Positions 16,517-24,146 of a stretch of DNA of 29,988 nucleotides are shown piece after piece. The notes beneath the pieces are model-generated. The model did not search any database. It saw nothing but the letters and a program-made list of their open reading frames with translations, and was not told the origin of the DNA. The position numbers and the translations under genes are program-made. Location: positions 1-29,988 of the forward strand of contig JBDNJM010000072.1 of the NCBI GenBank assembly GCA_041687755.1, in the 5' to 3' direction. Origin of the DNA: JBDNJM01 sp041687755. GTDB lineage: Bacteria; Planctomycetota; UBA1135; GCA-002686595. Position 1 is the stretch's first letter. Each line of letters begins with the position of its first letter.

Positions 16517-17104
16517 TCAGGCGACTTCCGGCGCCGACCCAGAGCCAAGCCAGGGCCGCGTCTTGGCCTCCCCAAGCTCCAGACGCATTTGGGCTGCGGT
16601 CAGCCCCCTGCCCCGCGATCGAAACCGGTCTGGCTCACCGAGACGATGCAGCAGCTCGAACGCCGCGATCGTCGGCCGGCCCGCAGGATCGACGAACAGG
16701 CATCCGTTTGCGTCCGTGGTCGCCGCCCCCAGCAGGTGTTGGGCTGGGAAGTAGCCCTCGTACAGGAGCACGCGCTCTCCCCGCATCGGGCCGTTCGTGC
16801 CTTGATCCATGAACCGCACGGCGATCGCGGTCTCCGCGGGCATCACAGGCAGCTCGGCGCCGATCTGGGGCGACTCGAACGGAGCCAGAGCGACCTCGCG
16901 ACCGATCGCTCGGCGCGCCCCTCCATCGCCGACCAAAGCCGCGACCGTCGACTCCCGACGGACACCGCTATCGAGCACCCCGGACGCCGGCGCAGCCGCC
17001 TCGCGCCCGAGCCTCGCGAACGGGTCGGCTGACTCGCGCAGGGCCTGAACCAGCACCAGCACGAGGGCGCCGAGGCCGAGAGCCATCAAGAGGGCCTTCC
17101 GCAT
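16517..17104 (-). CDS. membrane-anchored protein of unknown function
   Basis: 195 residues from ATG 17104, not recognised. MRKALLMALGLGALVLVLVQ is an N-terminal membrane anchor, followed by a low-complexity linker and a soluble part of about 130 residues. The stretch ..GPMRGERVLLYEGYFPAQHLLGAATTDANGCLFVDPAGRP resembles a beta-sandwich with a turn typical of carboxypeptidase-regulatory-like or Cna-B-like folds, but I would not name a family. It probably faces the periplasm. It is divergent from the toxin-antitoxin pair and 109 bp upstream of the YbjQ gene. Confidence 0.65.
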   Translation of the reverse strand: MRKALLMALGLGALVLVLVQALRESADPFARLGREAAAPASGVLDSGVRRESTVAALVGDGGARRAIGREVALAPFESPQIGAELPVMPAETAIAVRFMDQGTNGPMRGERVLLYEGYFPAQHLLGAATTDANGCLFVDPAGRPTIAAFELLHRLGEPDRFRSRGRGLTAAQMRLELGEAKTRPWLGSGSAPEVA

Positions 17105-17209
17105 GCCCTGAAAGTGACAGCCACGGTCCCGGAAACCAGCGTGAAACCCGGCATCGAAGCCCTGGTCCTGTATCCGGCGGGTCGACCCCACGGCACATGG
17201 AGGCCGGAT

Positions 17210-17226
17210 CGGACTAACCGGACTAA
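17210..17226 (+). repeat. tandem CGGACTAA repeat upstream of the antitoxin gene
   Basis: CGGACTAA occurs at 17210-17217 and 17219-17226, one base apart, 12 bp before the antitoxin start. Antitoxins of this class repress their own promoters by binding short repeats, so it is a candidate operator. No good -10/-35 pair was found. Confidence 0.35.
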
Positions 17227-17238
17227 GCGAGGTAGACT

Positions 17239-17487
17239 ATGCGGATGGAGATCATCAACACCCACGACGCCAAGACCCGCCTCTCCCAGCTGCTAGAGCA
17301 GGCCGCCCGGGGCGAGGAGTTCATCATCGCGAAGGCCGGCAAGCCGATGGCCAAGCTCACCGGACTCCACGACGGCACCGGCGACCGGACCGGCGGTCAG
17401 TGGCGGGGCCTTGTCCGCATCGGCGAGGACTTCGACGAGCCCCTCCCGGGCGACATCGCGGCGGCCTTCGGGGCCGACGACTCGTGA
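17239..17487 (+). CDS. Phd/YefM-type antitoxin
   Basis: 82 residues. MRMEIINTHDAKTRLSQLLEQ followed by ARGEEFIIAKAGKPMAKL is the typical N-terminal DNA-binding half of Phd/YefM antitoxins. The C-terminal half (after about residue 45) is acidic and would wrap the toxin. GAGG five bases before the first ATG supports 17239 over the second ATG at 17245. Its stop overlaps the toxin start (GTGA), so the two are translationally coupled. It is one of only two plus-strand genes in the window, which fits a mobile or laterally acquired module. Confidence 0.9.
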   Translation: MRMEIINTHDAKTRLSQLLEQAARGEEFIIAKAGKPMAKLTGLHDGTGDRTGGQWRGLVRIGEDFDEPLPGDIAAAFGADDS

Positions 17488-17864
17488 AGGGCTACCTGCT
17501 CGACTCGCACGTCCTGCTCTGGTGGCTGAGCGACCCCGATCGCCTCTCGGAGTCCACGCAGGCCCGGCTGCGCTCGAAGGAGACGCCCCTGTTCTTCAGC
17601 GCGGCGGCCGCCTGGGAGTTGGCGATCAAGAAGCAGCTCGGTCGGCTGGAGTTCCCCGGCAACTTAGCCGAGGTGCTCGAGCGGGAACGCATCCTAGTGC
17701 TGCCGGTTCAGCTGGCCCACACTCTGGGCTGTGCAGACCTTCCGCTCCACCACCGCGACCCGTTCGACCGCATACAGATCGTGCAGGCCCGCGTGCAGCA
17801 GCTCACGCTGATCAGTGCCGACGAGCAGTTCTGCGCCTACGACGTCGAACTCGTGCAGGCGTGA
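17484..17864 (+). CDS. vapC: VapC-type PIN-domain toxin
   Basis: 126 residues from a GTG that overlaps the antitoxin stop by four bases. PIN domains are magnesium-dependent RNases; VapC toxins cut tRNA or rRNA and stop growth when the antitoxin is lost. Acidic active-site candidates are D7 (LLDSHVLLWW), E45 (AAAWELAIKK), D92 and D95 (HHRDPFDRI), and D113 (SADEQF). The subfamily is the one commonly paired with Phd-type antitoxins. All key residues are present, so it appears functional. It is convergent with ccoS. Confidence 0.92.
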   Translation: MKGYLLDSHVLLWWLSDPDRLSESTQARLRSKETPLFFSAAAAWELAIKKQLGRLEFPGNLAEVLERERILVLPVQLAHTLGCADLPLHHRDPFDRIQIVQARVQQLTLISADEQFCAYDVELVQA

Positions 17865-17881
17865 CCGCAGCGCGACGAACT

Positions 17882-17918
17882 CGCGGGAGCCATCAAGACT
17901 CGTCGGGAGTCTCCCGCG
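17882..17918. terminator. hairpin between convergent vapC and ccoS
   Basis: Outer stem CGCGGGA/TCCCGCG (17882-17888 with 17912-17918) and inner stem GACTC/GAGTC (17897-17901 with 17907-17911), with an eight-base bulge. It could serve both strands, but no U-run is present and it overlaps the end of ccoS. Confidence 0.3.
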
Positions 17919-18063
17919 CGCTCGGCTCGTCGTCGTGCAGCATGCGCACGGCCGGGCTCTCCAGGTCGTCGAGCTGGCCGCTCTTCACCGACCACAGGAA
18001 CGCGAAGACGAAGAAGCCGGCGAGCGCCAGCGCGATCGGGACGACGAGGAAGATCAGGTCCAT
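17893..18063 (-). CDS. ccoS: CcoS, cbb3 oxidase assembly protein
   Basis: 56 residues, easily missed because of its size. MDLIFLVVPIALALAGFFVF is the single membrane helix, followed by AFLWSVKSGQLDDLESPAVRML, the conserved CcoS stretch, and a short acidic tail. CcoS is needed for correct metal and haem insertion into cbb3-type oxidase. It starts three bases after the ccoI stop, as the last gene of the oxidase operon. Confidence 0.93.
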   Translation of the reverse strand: MDLIFLVVPIALALAGFFVFAFLWSVKSGQLDDLESPAVRMLHDDEPSARETPDES

Positions 18064-18066
18064 GAT

Positions 18067-20577
18067 TCAGCGCGCCGGTCGCGGGTTGCGGGGCTCGGCG
18101 TCGAAGGTGCGGCTGCGGTAGGAGAGGGTCACGACCGTCAGTGAGCTGAGCGGCATGAGCGCGGCGGCGTGCAGCGGGTGCAGCACGCCGGCAATGGCGA
18201 GGCCGGCGGCGAAGACGTTGTAGGCCAGGCTCACGGCGAGGTTGCGCTTCACGACGTCGACCGTGCGGCGCGCGCCCTCCATCAGGTCGACGACGGCGCC
18301 GATGCCCGGGCGGCTCAGGAACACGTCGGCGGCGCGCAGACTGGCCTCGGCGCCGCCGTGCACGGCCACGCCGCCGTCGGCGGCGGACAGGGCGGCCGCG
18401 TCGTTGACGCCGTCGCCGACCATGACCGTCAGGCCGTTGGCGCGGGCAGCGAAGACGGCGTCGAGTTTGGCTTCGGGCGAGACGCCGCCGCGCGATTCTT
18501 GGCTGTCGAGTCCCAGCTTCAGCGCCACGGCGGCGACCGTTGCTGGGTGGTCGCCCGAGAGCAGCTGCGGCTCCCAGCCGAGCGCTTCCAGCTGCTCGAC
18601 GGCTTCGCGAGCGCCTTTCTGGAGTGGATCGCTGAGCGAGAGCACGGCGACGGTGGCCCTCTCCTCGGCGATCAGGACGGGGCTCTCACCCGCGAGCAGG
18701 ATGGCGGCGATCGCGCGCTCGAAGCGCTCGGGAACCTCCGCGCGTGAGCGGATCCAGGCCTCCGAGCCGATCGCGAGCTCGCGCGCGCGGGCCTCGGCCC
18801 GAGCGGAGGGCCAGACCCGACCCTCGATACCCGTCGAGGCGATCTCGCCAGGCTCCGCCCGGAAGCCCGGCGGCACCGGTCCGAGCTCGGCGAGGATCGC
18901 GCGCGCCGCGCCGTGGGCGACCTGTTGCTCGAGCGCGGCCACGTACGGCCCGACGCTCTCGTCCCCCTCGAAGGTCGTGACTCGCAGGCGCCCTTCGGTC
19001 AACGTGCCCGTCTTGTCGAGCAGCAGGGTGCCCACGCCGGCCAGGCGTTCGAGCACCTCACCGCCCTTGATCAGGATCCCGCGCCGCGCTGCGCGGCCGA
19101 TCGCCGCCTGGAACGCGAGCGGGGTCGCGAGGCCCAGCGCGCACGGGCAGGTCACGATCAGCAGGGCGACGGCTTGCTCGACCGCGCGGGCGGGGTCGAG
19201 GAACGACCAGAGCAGTGCCGTGAGCGCAGCCGCCGTGAGCGTGGCGGCGACGAAGCGCTTGGCCATGCGATCGGTGCGCTGGACGAGCTTCGGCTTCTCG
19301 GCGGAGGCGCGCTCGACGAGCTGCATGAGCTGGCCGAGGCGCGACTCGACGCCGGTACGCGACACCTCCAGCACGACGCGCCCGTCCAGGCACAGCGTGC
19401 CTGCGTGGACCTCCTCGCCCGGGCTCAACACGACCGGCCGCGACTCCCCTGTGAGCGTGGCGAGGTCGAAACCCGCGCGCCCGGCCAGCAGCCGCCCGTC
19501 GGCCGGCAGGGTCTCGCCCGCCAGGACCTCGACCCGATCGCCGGGCGCGAGCGCCGCGACGGGCACTTCCGTGCCGCGCGCGTGGAGCTCCGCTCCGGAC
19601 TCGAGCCGACGCGCCGTCGAAGGCGTCAGCGAGTACAGCAGCTCGACCGCGTCGTTCGCCGAGCGCGTCTGGCGGTGCTGGATCCAGCGGCCGACCAGCA
19701 GCAGGAACACCACCGCCGTGATCGATTCGAAGTACACCTCGCCCGTGCCGCGCGCGACGTTCGCCGCGCCCCAGCCGGTACCGACCAGCAGCGCCACCGC
19801 CACCGGCACGTCCATGTGCAGCGTGCCCGCGCGGACCGCGGACCAGGCGCCGGCCAGGAACACGCGCCCGGGCCCGAAGACAGAGAGCAGCGCAAAGGCC
19901 AGGCTTACGCCGCGCAGCAGCAGCGCGTGGCTCTCGGCCATGCCGCTGAAGGCCCCGCCCCACAGCGCGAACGCGAACAGCATCGCATTGCCCGCGAGCG
20001 CCCCGGCGATGCCCAGCCGCGCCAGCTGCCGCCGGTCCTCCGCGCGGCGCGTGCGCGCCAGGTCCAGGTGCTTGGCCGGATGAACGGGGTAGCCGAGCCG
20101 GTCGAGCCGCCGTGCGATCTGCGGCAACGAGACGCGCTGCTGGTCCCAGACCACGCGCGCAACGCTGCGGCGCAGGTCCAGCGAGACCTCCGTGACGCCC
20201 TCGAGCACCCGCGGCAGGCGCTCGATCAGCCACATGCAGCTCGCGCAGTGCACGCCCTCGAGGTAGAGCTCGACGGCCGAGTGCCGCTCGCCAACGGCCT
20301 CGACGTGGGTCTCGGTGAAGCTCGGGTCGTCCAGCTCCGTGTAGGCGCGGTCCGTCGTGCGCGCCGGCTGGCGCTCGTCGAGCTCGCGGCCGAGGTCGTA
20401 GAACCGCCCGAGGCCGTCCTCGTGAATCGCAAAGTAGACGGTGCGGCATCCCGAGCAGCAGAAAGCCTGCAAGCGCTCGCCCTCCTGGCCCGCCGCCGGA
20501 GCGAGCGCGCACGGAACCGGCAGCCCGCAGTGCGCGCAGGCCAGGTCCGACAGCAGGCTCGAGGAGACGTTAATCAT
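18067..20577 (-). CDS. ccoI: CcoI/FixI copper-transporting P-type ATPase
   Basis: 836 residues. It moves copper across the inner membrane for assembly of the cbb3 oxidase. Order of motifs: N-terminal cysteine region CAHC..FCCSGC (14-44), a metal-binding HMA domain with CASC (111-114), membrane helices from about 186, TGES (376-379), ion-channel motif CPC (477-479), phosphorylation site DKTGT (521-525) and GDGVND (721-726). The nucleotide-domain motif usually written SEHP is here VAHG (about 553-556), losing the proline of the HP pair. The start overlaps the upstream TauE/DsbD-like gene by eight bases. Length and domain order fit CcoI rather than a plain CopA. Confidence 0.94.
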   Translation of the reverse strand: MINVSSSLLSDLACAHCGLPVPCALAPAAGQEGERLQAFCCSGCRTVYFAIHEDGLGRFYDLGRELDERQPARTTDRAYTELDDPSFTETHVEAVGERHSAVELYLEGVHCASCMWLIERLPRVLEGVTEVSLDLRRSVARVVWDQQRVSLPQIARRLDRLGYPVHPAKHLDLARTRRAEDRRQLARLGIAGALAGNAMLFAFALWGGAFSGMAESHALLLRGVSLAFALLSVFGPGRVFLAGAWSAVRAGTLHMDVPVAVALLVGTGWGAANVARGTGEVYFESITAVVFLLLVGRWIQHRQTRSANDAVELLYSLTPSTARRLESGAELHARGTEVPVAALAPGDRVEVLAGETLPADGRLLAGRAGFDLATLTGESRPVVLSPGEEVHAGTLCLDGRVVLEVSRTGVESRLGQLMQLVERASAEKPKLVQRTDRMAKRFVAATLTAAALTALLWSFLDPARAVEQAVALLIVTCPCALGLATPLAFQAAIGRAARRGILIKGGEVLERLAGVGTLLLDKTGTLTEGRLRVTTFEGDESVGPYVAALEQQVAHGAARAILAELGPVPPGFRAEPGEIASTGIEGRVWPSARAEARARELAIGSEAWIRSRAEVPERFERAIAAILLAGESPVLIAEERATVAVLSLSDPLQKGAREAVEQLEALGWEPQLLSGDHPATVAAVALKLGLDSQESRGGVSPEAKLDAVFAARANGLTVMVGDGVNDAAALSAADGGVAVHGGAEASLRAADVFLSRPGIGAVVDLMEGARRTVDVVKRNLAVSLAYNVFAAGLAIAGVLHPLHAAALMPLSSLTVVTLSYRSRTFDAEPRNPRPAR

Positions 20578-21337
20578 CGACTTCGCAGCAGGCCGGGGTC
20601 TCGGTGGCAGCGGTGTGGAGCTCCGCGGCGGGAGCGCCGCGCTCGGCGGCCGCGCGCACGTCCAGCTGGGCGAGAGTGCCGCGCTGACGCAGCACGAGCA
20701 GCCCCGCCACCATCAGCGCGAAGCCCCCGAGCAGCGGCAGGCGCCGCTCGAGCGGGACGAAGAACCTGCGCAGGCCCGCGCCGAGCGCCAACATCACCGG
20801 CAGCCCGCCCAGCCAGAACGCCAGCATCACCAGGGCGCCGCCCACGGCCCCGCCCGTCCCGGCCGCGACCGCGGCGAAGGCGTACAGCCAGCCGCAGGGC
20901 AGCAGCGCGCTCAACATGCCGAGGCCCAGCGCCCGACGCCCCGCGGGCAGGCGCTGCAGCCGACGGTTGAGCGCGAGGTAGAGCTGACTCCCCCGCCCGG
21001 GTCCGCTTCCACGCGGACGCAACCACCCCAACCGCGCCGCGAGCCGCTGCGCGCCCAGGCCTATCAACAGCGCGCCCGAGACGAACATCGCGACCTGCTG
21101 CAGCCCGACCAGCGAGCCGCCGAGGTCGAGCGCCCCGCCCAGAGCGCCGACCGCGGCCCCGAGCAGTGCGTAGGATGCGAGCCGCCCGCCCTGATAGCCC
21201 GCCTGCAGGCCCAGCATCGAACTCTTGACCCCGGGCGTCTCACGAAAAGCGAGCGCCGCGAGCGGTCCGCACATGCCCGCGCAGTGACCGGAACCGGCGA
21301 AGCTGGCGGCGAGGACGGCGGTGAGCAGCGTAGACAT
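20570..21337 (-). CDS. TauE/SafE- or DsbD-like membrane protein of the cbb3 operon
   Basis: 255 residues with about six hydrophobic segments. The N-terminus (SGHCAGMCGPLAAL, 16-29) is the signature of the sulfite-exporter-like / DsbD_2 family, whose members often accompany ccoI or sit in cytochrome oxidase operons. The two cysteines could bind copper or take part in thiol exchange. A second conserved-looking stretch, MLSALLPCGWLYAF, contains another cysteine, and the tail ends ACCEVDD. A role in copper delivery or thiol redox for oxidase assembly is inferred from its place between ccoH and ccoI. Confidence 0.85.
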   Translation of the reverse strand: MSTLLTAVLAASFAGSGHCAGMCGPLAALAFRETPGVKSSMLGLQAGYQGGRLASYALLGAAVGALGGALDLGGSLVGLQQVAMFVSGALLIGLGAQRLAARLGWLRPRGSGPGRGSQLYLALNRRLQRLPAGRRALGLGMLSALLPCGWLYAFAAVAAGTGGAVGGALVMLAFWLGGLPVMLALGAGLRRFFVPLERRLPLLGGFALMVAGLLVLRQRGTLAQLDVRAAAERGAPAAELHTAATETPACCEVDD

Positions 21338-21370
21338 GGTGTGCGGGCGTCGGGGGTCTCGTGGAACGAA

Positions 21371-21865
21371 TCAGCGCGCGTCGCCGTACAGCTCGATCCG
21401 CAGCACGTTCGTGAACAAGACCTCGCCGTCGCGGGCCTCGAAGCGCAGCTCCCAGAGCCCGTCGCGGTGCACGTCGATCGAGGCCCGATAGCGGCCCGGC
21501 TCGATCTCGAAGGCCTCGAAGGTCTGCTTGCGCGCCGCCCGGGCGTTGTGGAACGCGACGACCTCAACCGCCAGGCCCCCCACCGGCTCTCCGCCGCTGT
21601 CGGTGAAGCGCACGTCGTACAGCTCTGCCGGGCGGTGCCCCGCGGCCTCCACTGGCTCGATACGCACCTTCCAGCCCAGCGCCGAATTCAGCTCGCGCTG
21701 CTCGGCAAACTCGTCCCAGCGCGCCGCCTTGCCCTCGTAGTCATCTTCGACGCTGAACGAAGGCTCACCGCTGGCCAGGATGATCGCCGTGACCTGAATC
21801 ACGACAGACATCGACAGGAGCGAGACGATTAACCCGACCCAGAACACCTTAGGAGAGACCGTCAT
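21371..21865 (-). CDS. ccoH: CcoH/FixH family cbb3 assembly protein
   Basis: 164 residues. One N-terminal membrane helix (about 8-31, VFWVGLIVSLLSMSVVIQVT) is followed by a periplasmic beta-sandwich with the FixH-type segments NSALGWKVRIEP, VEVVAFHNARAARKQ and GRYRASIDVHRDGLWELRFEA. CcoH is required for assembly or stability of the cbb3 oxidase. The ATG lies two bases after the ccoG stop. Confidence 0.88.
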   Translation of the reverse strand: MTVSPKVFWVGLIVSLLSMSVVIQVTAIILASGEPSFSVEDDYEGKAARWDEFAEQRELNSALGWKVRIEPVEAAGHRPAELYDVRFTDSGGEPVGGLAVEVVAFHNARAARKQTFEAFEIEPGRYRASIDVHRDGLWELRFEARDGEVLFTNVLRIELYGDAR

Positions 21866-21867
21866 GA

Positions 21868-23262
21868 CTAATCCTGGCCGTAGAGCGGCCCCAAGACCTT
21901 GTGTTGTTGTTTCGCGATCACTTCGCCGTCTTCGATCAACTCGAACTCCGCCACCGCGCGCCCGCCCTCGAACCGCTCGGGGTCCAGCACCACAAACACC
22001 CGCGCATCCCCGCTGCCCTGGGATCCGACTTCGAGCGGCCCCTCCGGGCTCAGCAAGCGACCCGGCGTCACCATCCGCAGCGTGAAGGATCTCGGCTCGT
22101 CCGTCCGATTCGTCACCTTGTAGTGCACCAACCCGGACACGTCTCCGTCCCCCAGCACCTCGTACGGCGTCCCCAGGGTCCGCAAGAACTCGAGGTCCGC
22201 CGACTGCCGCCGCGCCAGCACGAAGCCCAGCACGATCAACATCCCCAGGATCATCGCCGGGTACAGCACAAGCCTCGGCCGCGCCCCCGACTTGCCCTCG
22301 GCGTCGAAGCCGGCCTGGGACCCGTAGCGGATCAGGCCCGTCTCGCGACCGATCTTGTCCATCACGTGGTCGCAGGCGTCCGAGCACTGAGTGCAGTGGA
22401 TGCACTCCATCTGCAGCCCATCGCGGATGTCGATGCCGGTCGGGCACACCGCCACGCACAGGCCACAGTCCACGCAATCGCCCAGGGCCGGCTCGTCCGC
22501 GCCCTTGCGCTTCTTCCCGCGCGGCTCGCCGCGCTGCGTGTCGTAGCCCACGATCAGCGAGCGCCGATCGAGCAACACCGACTGCAGCCGCCCGTAGGGG
22601 CAGGCCAGCGTGCACATCTGCTCCCGGAAGAAGCCAAAGTCGATCAGCATCAAGACCGTGACTCCACCCACGATCAGGAACGGCATTGGGTGCTCAAACG
22701 GTGACTGCCTGGACCACTCGATCAGGGTGTCCGTGCCGACGAACCAGGCCAGGAAAGTGTTGGCCAAGTGAAACGAGATCAGGCCGAACACCGCGAACTT
22801 GCCGATTCGGCGCCAGGCCGGCAGGGGAACACGCCCGTTCGTCGTGTAGTGCCGCCCCTCGAACAGCCGCTCGATCGGGCGGTACAGGAACTCCATGTAG
22901 ACCGTCTGCGGACACGCCCAACCGCACCAGGCGCGCCCCGCAAGGGCCGTGATCAGGAAGATGCTCAGGAAGCTCGCCACGATCACCAGCGCAAGCGCGA
23001 GCGTCTCGTCCGCGTGGAACGTCGTGGCGAAGAACGTGAAGCGCCGGTGCGCCACGTCGAACTGGAACAGCGGCTTGCCGCCCCAGCGCAGGAAGGGCGT
23101 GATCGTGAACATCGCAATCAACACCCAGGCCACCACCCGGCGCCGCTCCCACATAGGTCCCTTCGCGAGCTTCGGCCGCAGCCAGCGGCGGCTGCCGTCC
23201 TCGTTGAGCGTGGCGAGCACGGTCTCTTCAGGCGGCGGAAGCGGAGGGGATGCGGTAGTCAT
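21868..23262 (-). CDS. ccoG: CcoG, iron-sulfur cbb3 assembly protein
   Basis: 464 residues. CcoG is a membrane ferredoxin-like protein shown in other bacteria to reduce copper during cbb3 oxidase assembly. N-terminal helices start at about 43, with GRAWCGWACPQTVYMEFLYRP (109-129) and MCTLACPYGRLQSVL (216-230). Two 4Fe-4S cluster motifs follow: C263, C266, C269 and C273, then C287, C290, C293 and C297. The C-terminal 120 residues form the immunoglobulin-like periplasmic domain (from about 365). Position and length are standard. Confidence 0.96.
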   Translation of the reverse strand: MTTASPPLPPPEETVLATLNEDGSRRWLRPKLAKGPMWERRRVVAWVLIAMFTITPFLRWGGKPLFQFDVAHRRFTFFATTFHADETLALALVIVASFLSIFLITALAGRAWCGWACPQTVYMEFLYRPIERLFEGRHYTTNGRVPLPAWRRIGKFAVFGLISFHLANTFLAWFVGTDTLIEWSRQSPFEHPMPFLIVGGVTVLMLIDFGFFREQMCTLACPYGRLQSVLLDRRSLIVGYDTQRGEPRGKKRKGADEPALGDCVDCGLCVAVCPTGIDIRDGLQMECIHCTQCSDACDHVMDKIGRETGLIRYGSQAGFDAEGKSGARPRLVLYPAMILGMLIVLGFVLARRQSADLEFLRTLGTPYEVLGDGDVSGLVHYKVTNRTDEPRSFTLRMVTPGRLLSPEGPLEVGSQGSGDARVFVVLDPERFEGGRAVAEFELIEDGEVIAKQQHKVLGPLYGQD

Positions 23263-23286
23263 GGGTCGAAGGGGGAAGTGCCGCGG

Positions 23287-23934
23287 CTAGAGCGCCTCGC
23301 GGTCCCCGTCCGCTCCCGTCGCCCGCGCCGAGCTGTCGTCTTCCGCCTCGGACGGCGGCTCGACCTCAACCTCCGGCCACGGCGGCAGCACGTCGCCCTG
23401 GGGCCCCTTGCCCTCGATGGGCACGGCGCGCAGGGAGGCCACGTAGGCCGCCATCAACACGGTCTCAGTCTCCGTCAGGCGCGAGCCCCAGGCGGGCATG
23501 CCCTTCAGCTCGAGCCCGTCGCGGATCACCGCGGCGATGTCCGGCACCTCCGTCACGTTGAGCCAGGCGTCGTCGGTCAGGTTCGGTCCGACCATACCGC
23601 TGCCGTCGGCCGCATGGCACTGGGCGCACTTGGCGCGGAACACGCTCGCCATGCCGCTCATCGCGACGGAGTCCTGGGCGTAGGAGAGAATCGTCTGCTC
23701 GTCTGCGGCCAAGTTCCCGTAGGTGGCGACCAGTTGCGCCGCGTAGGCGGCCAACTCGGCCTCGTAGCCGTCGTGGATCGAACGCCCCTCCTTGCCGTGG
23801 AAGTAGGCCACGTAGGGAACGCTGAAGAGCACGGTCAGCCAGAACGTGGCGACCCACCACCCGGGCAGCGGGTTGTCGTACTCCTTGATGCCGTCGTACT
23901 CGTGATCGAGGAGCGGGTCTTCTTCGATGTTCAT
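23287..23934 (-). CDS. ccoP: CcoP, single-haem cytochrome c subunit of cbb3 oxidase
   Basis: 215 residues. The N-terminus has the CcoP hallmark DGIKEYDNPLPGWWVATFW (14-32) with one membrane helix. There is only one haem c site, CAQCH (103-107), with the likely axial methionine M146 in KGMPAWG. Standard CcoP is about 300 residues with two CXXCH sites. The first domain of the usual pair is replaced by a spacer (about 48-95), and the protein ends in an acidic, Pro-rich tail. It overlaps ccoQ by four bases (ATGA). It passes electrons to the fused CcoNO. Confidence 0.92.
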   Translation of the reverse strand: MNIEEDPLLDHEYDGIKEYDNPLPGWWVATFWLTVLFSVPYVAYFHGKEGRSIHDGYEAELAAYAAQLVATYGNLAADEQTILSYAQDSVAMSGMASVFRAKCAQCHAADGSGMVGPNLTDDAWLNVTEVPDIAAVIRDGLELKGMPAWGSRLTETETVLMAAYVASLRAVPIEGKGPQGDVLPPWPEVEVEPPSEAEDDSSARATGADGDREAL

Positions 23935-24146
23935 GAGCGGTTCTCGGAGCGGGAGGCAGACGGACGCGGCTCGAGCACGTCATCGGTCAGGGGAATTTGG
24001 GCGCAGCTGTCGTGGATCTCTTGGCGCGTCGTGAAGACACGCGTGATAACCACCAGAAAGAAGACGAAGAAGAAGATCAGCACGCCGCCCTTGAACCACA
24101 ACGGGTCCAGGCCGGCGATCGTCTCAGTGGCTGCCAGCAACTTCAT
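23931..24146 (-). CDS. ccoQ: CcoQ, small cbb3 oxidase subunit
   Basis: 71 residues with one membrane helix (GGVLIFFFVFFLVVITRVF, about 20-38) and a short cytoplasmic tail, as in CcoQ/FixQ. The start is supported by GGGAGGAG six bases upstream (24153-24160) and lies inside the end of ccoNO, overlapping it by 23 bp. CcoQ stabilises the oxidase complex. Confidence 0.85.
   Translation of the reverse strand: MKLLAATETIAGLDPLWFKGGVLIFFFVFFLVVITRVFTTRQEIHDSCAQIPLTDDVLEPRPSASRSENRS

Noticed and set aside
18242..20970. Plus-strand open frames of 613 and 685 codons over ccoI and its neighbour
   Set aside because: They are antisense frames caused by high GC content. The minus strand carries clear P-type ATPase motifs, and the plus-strand translations are Arg/Ala/Pro-rich without any family feature.
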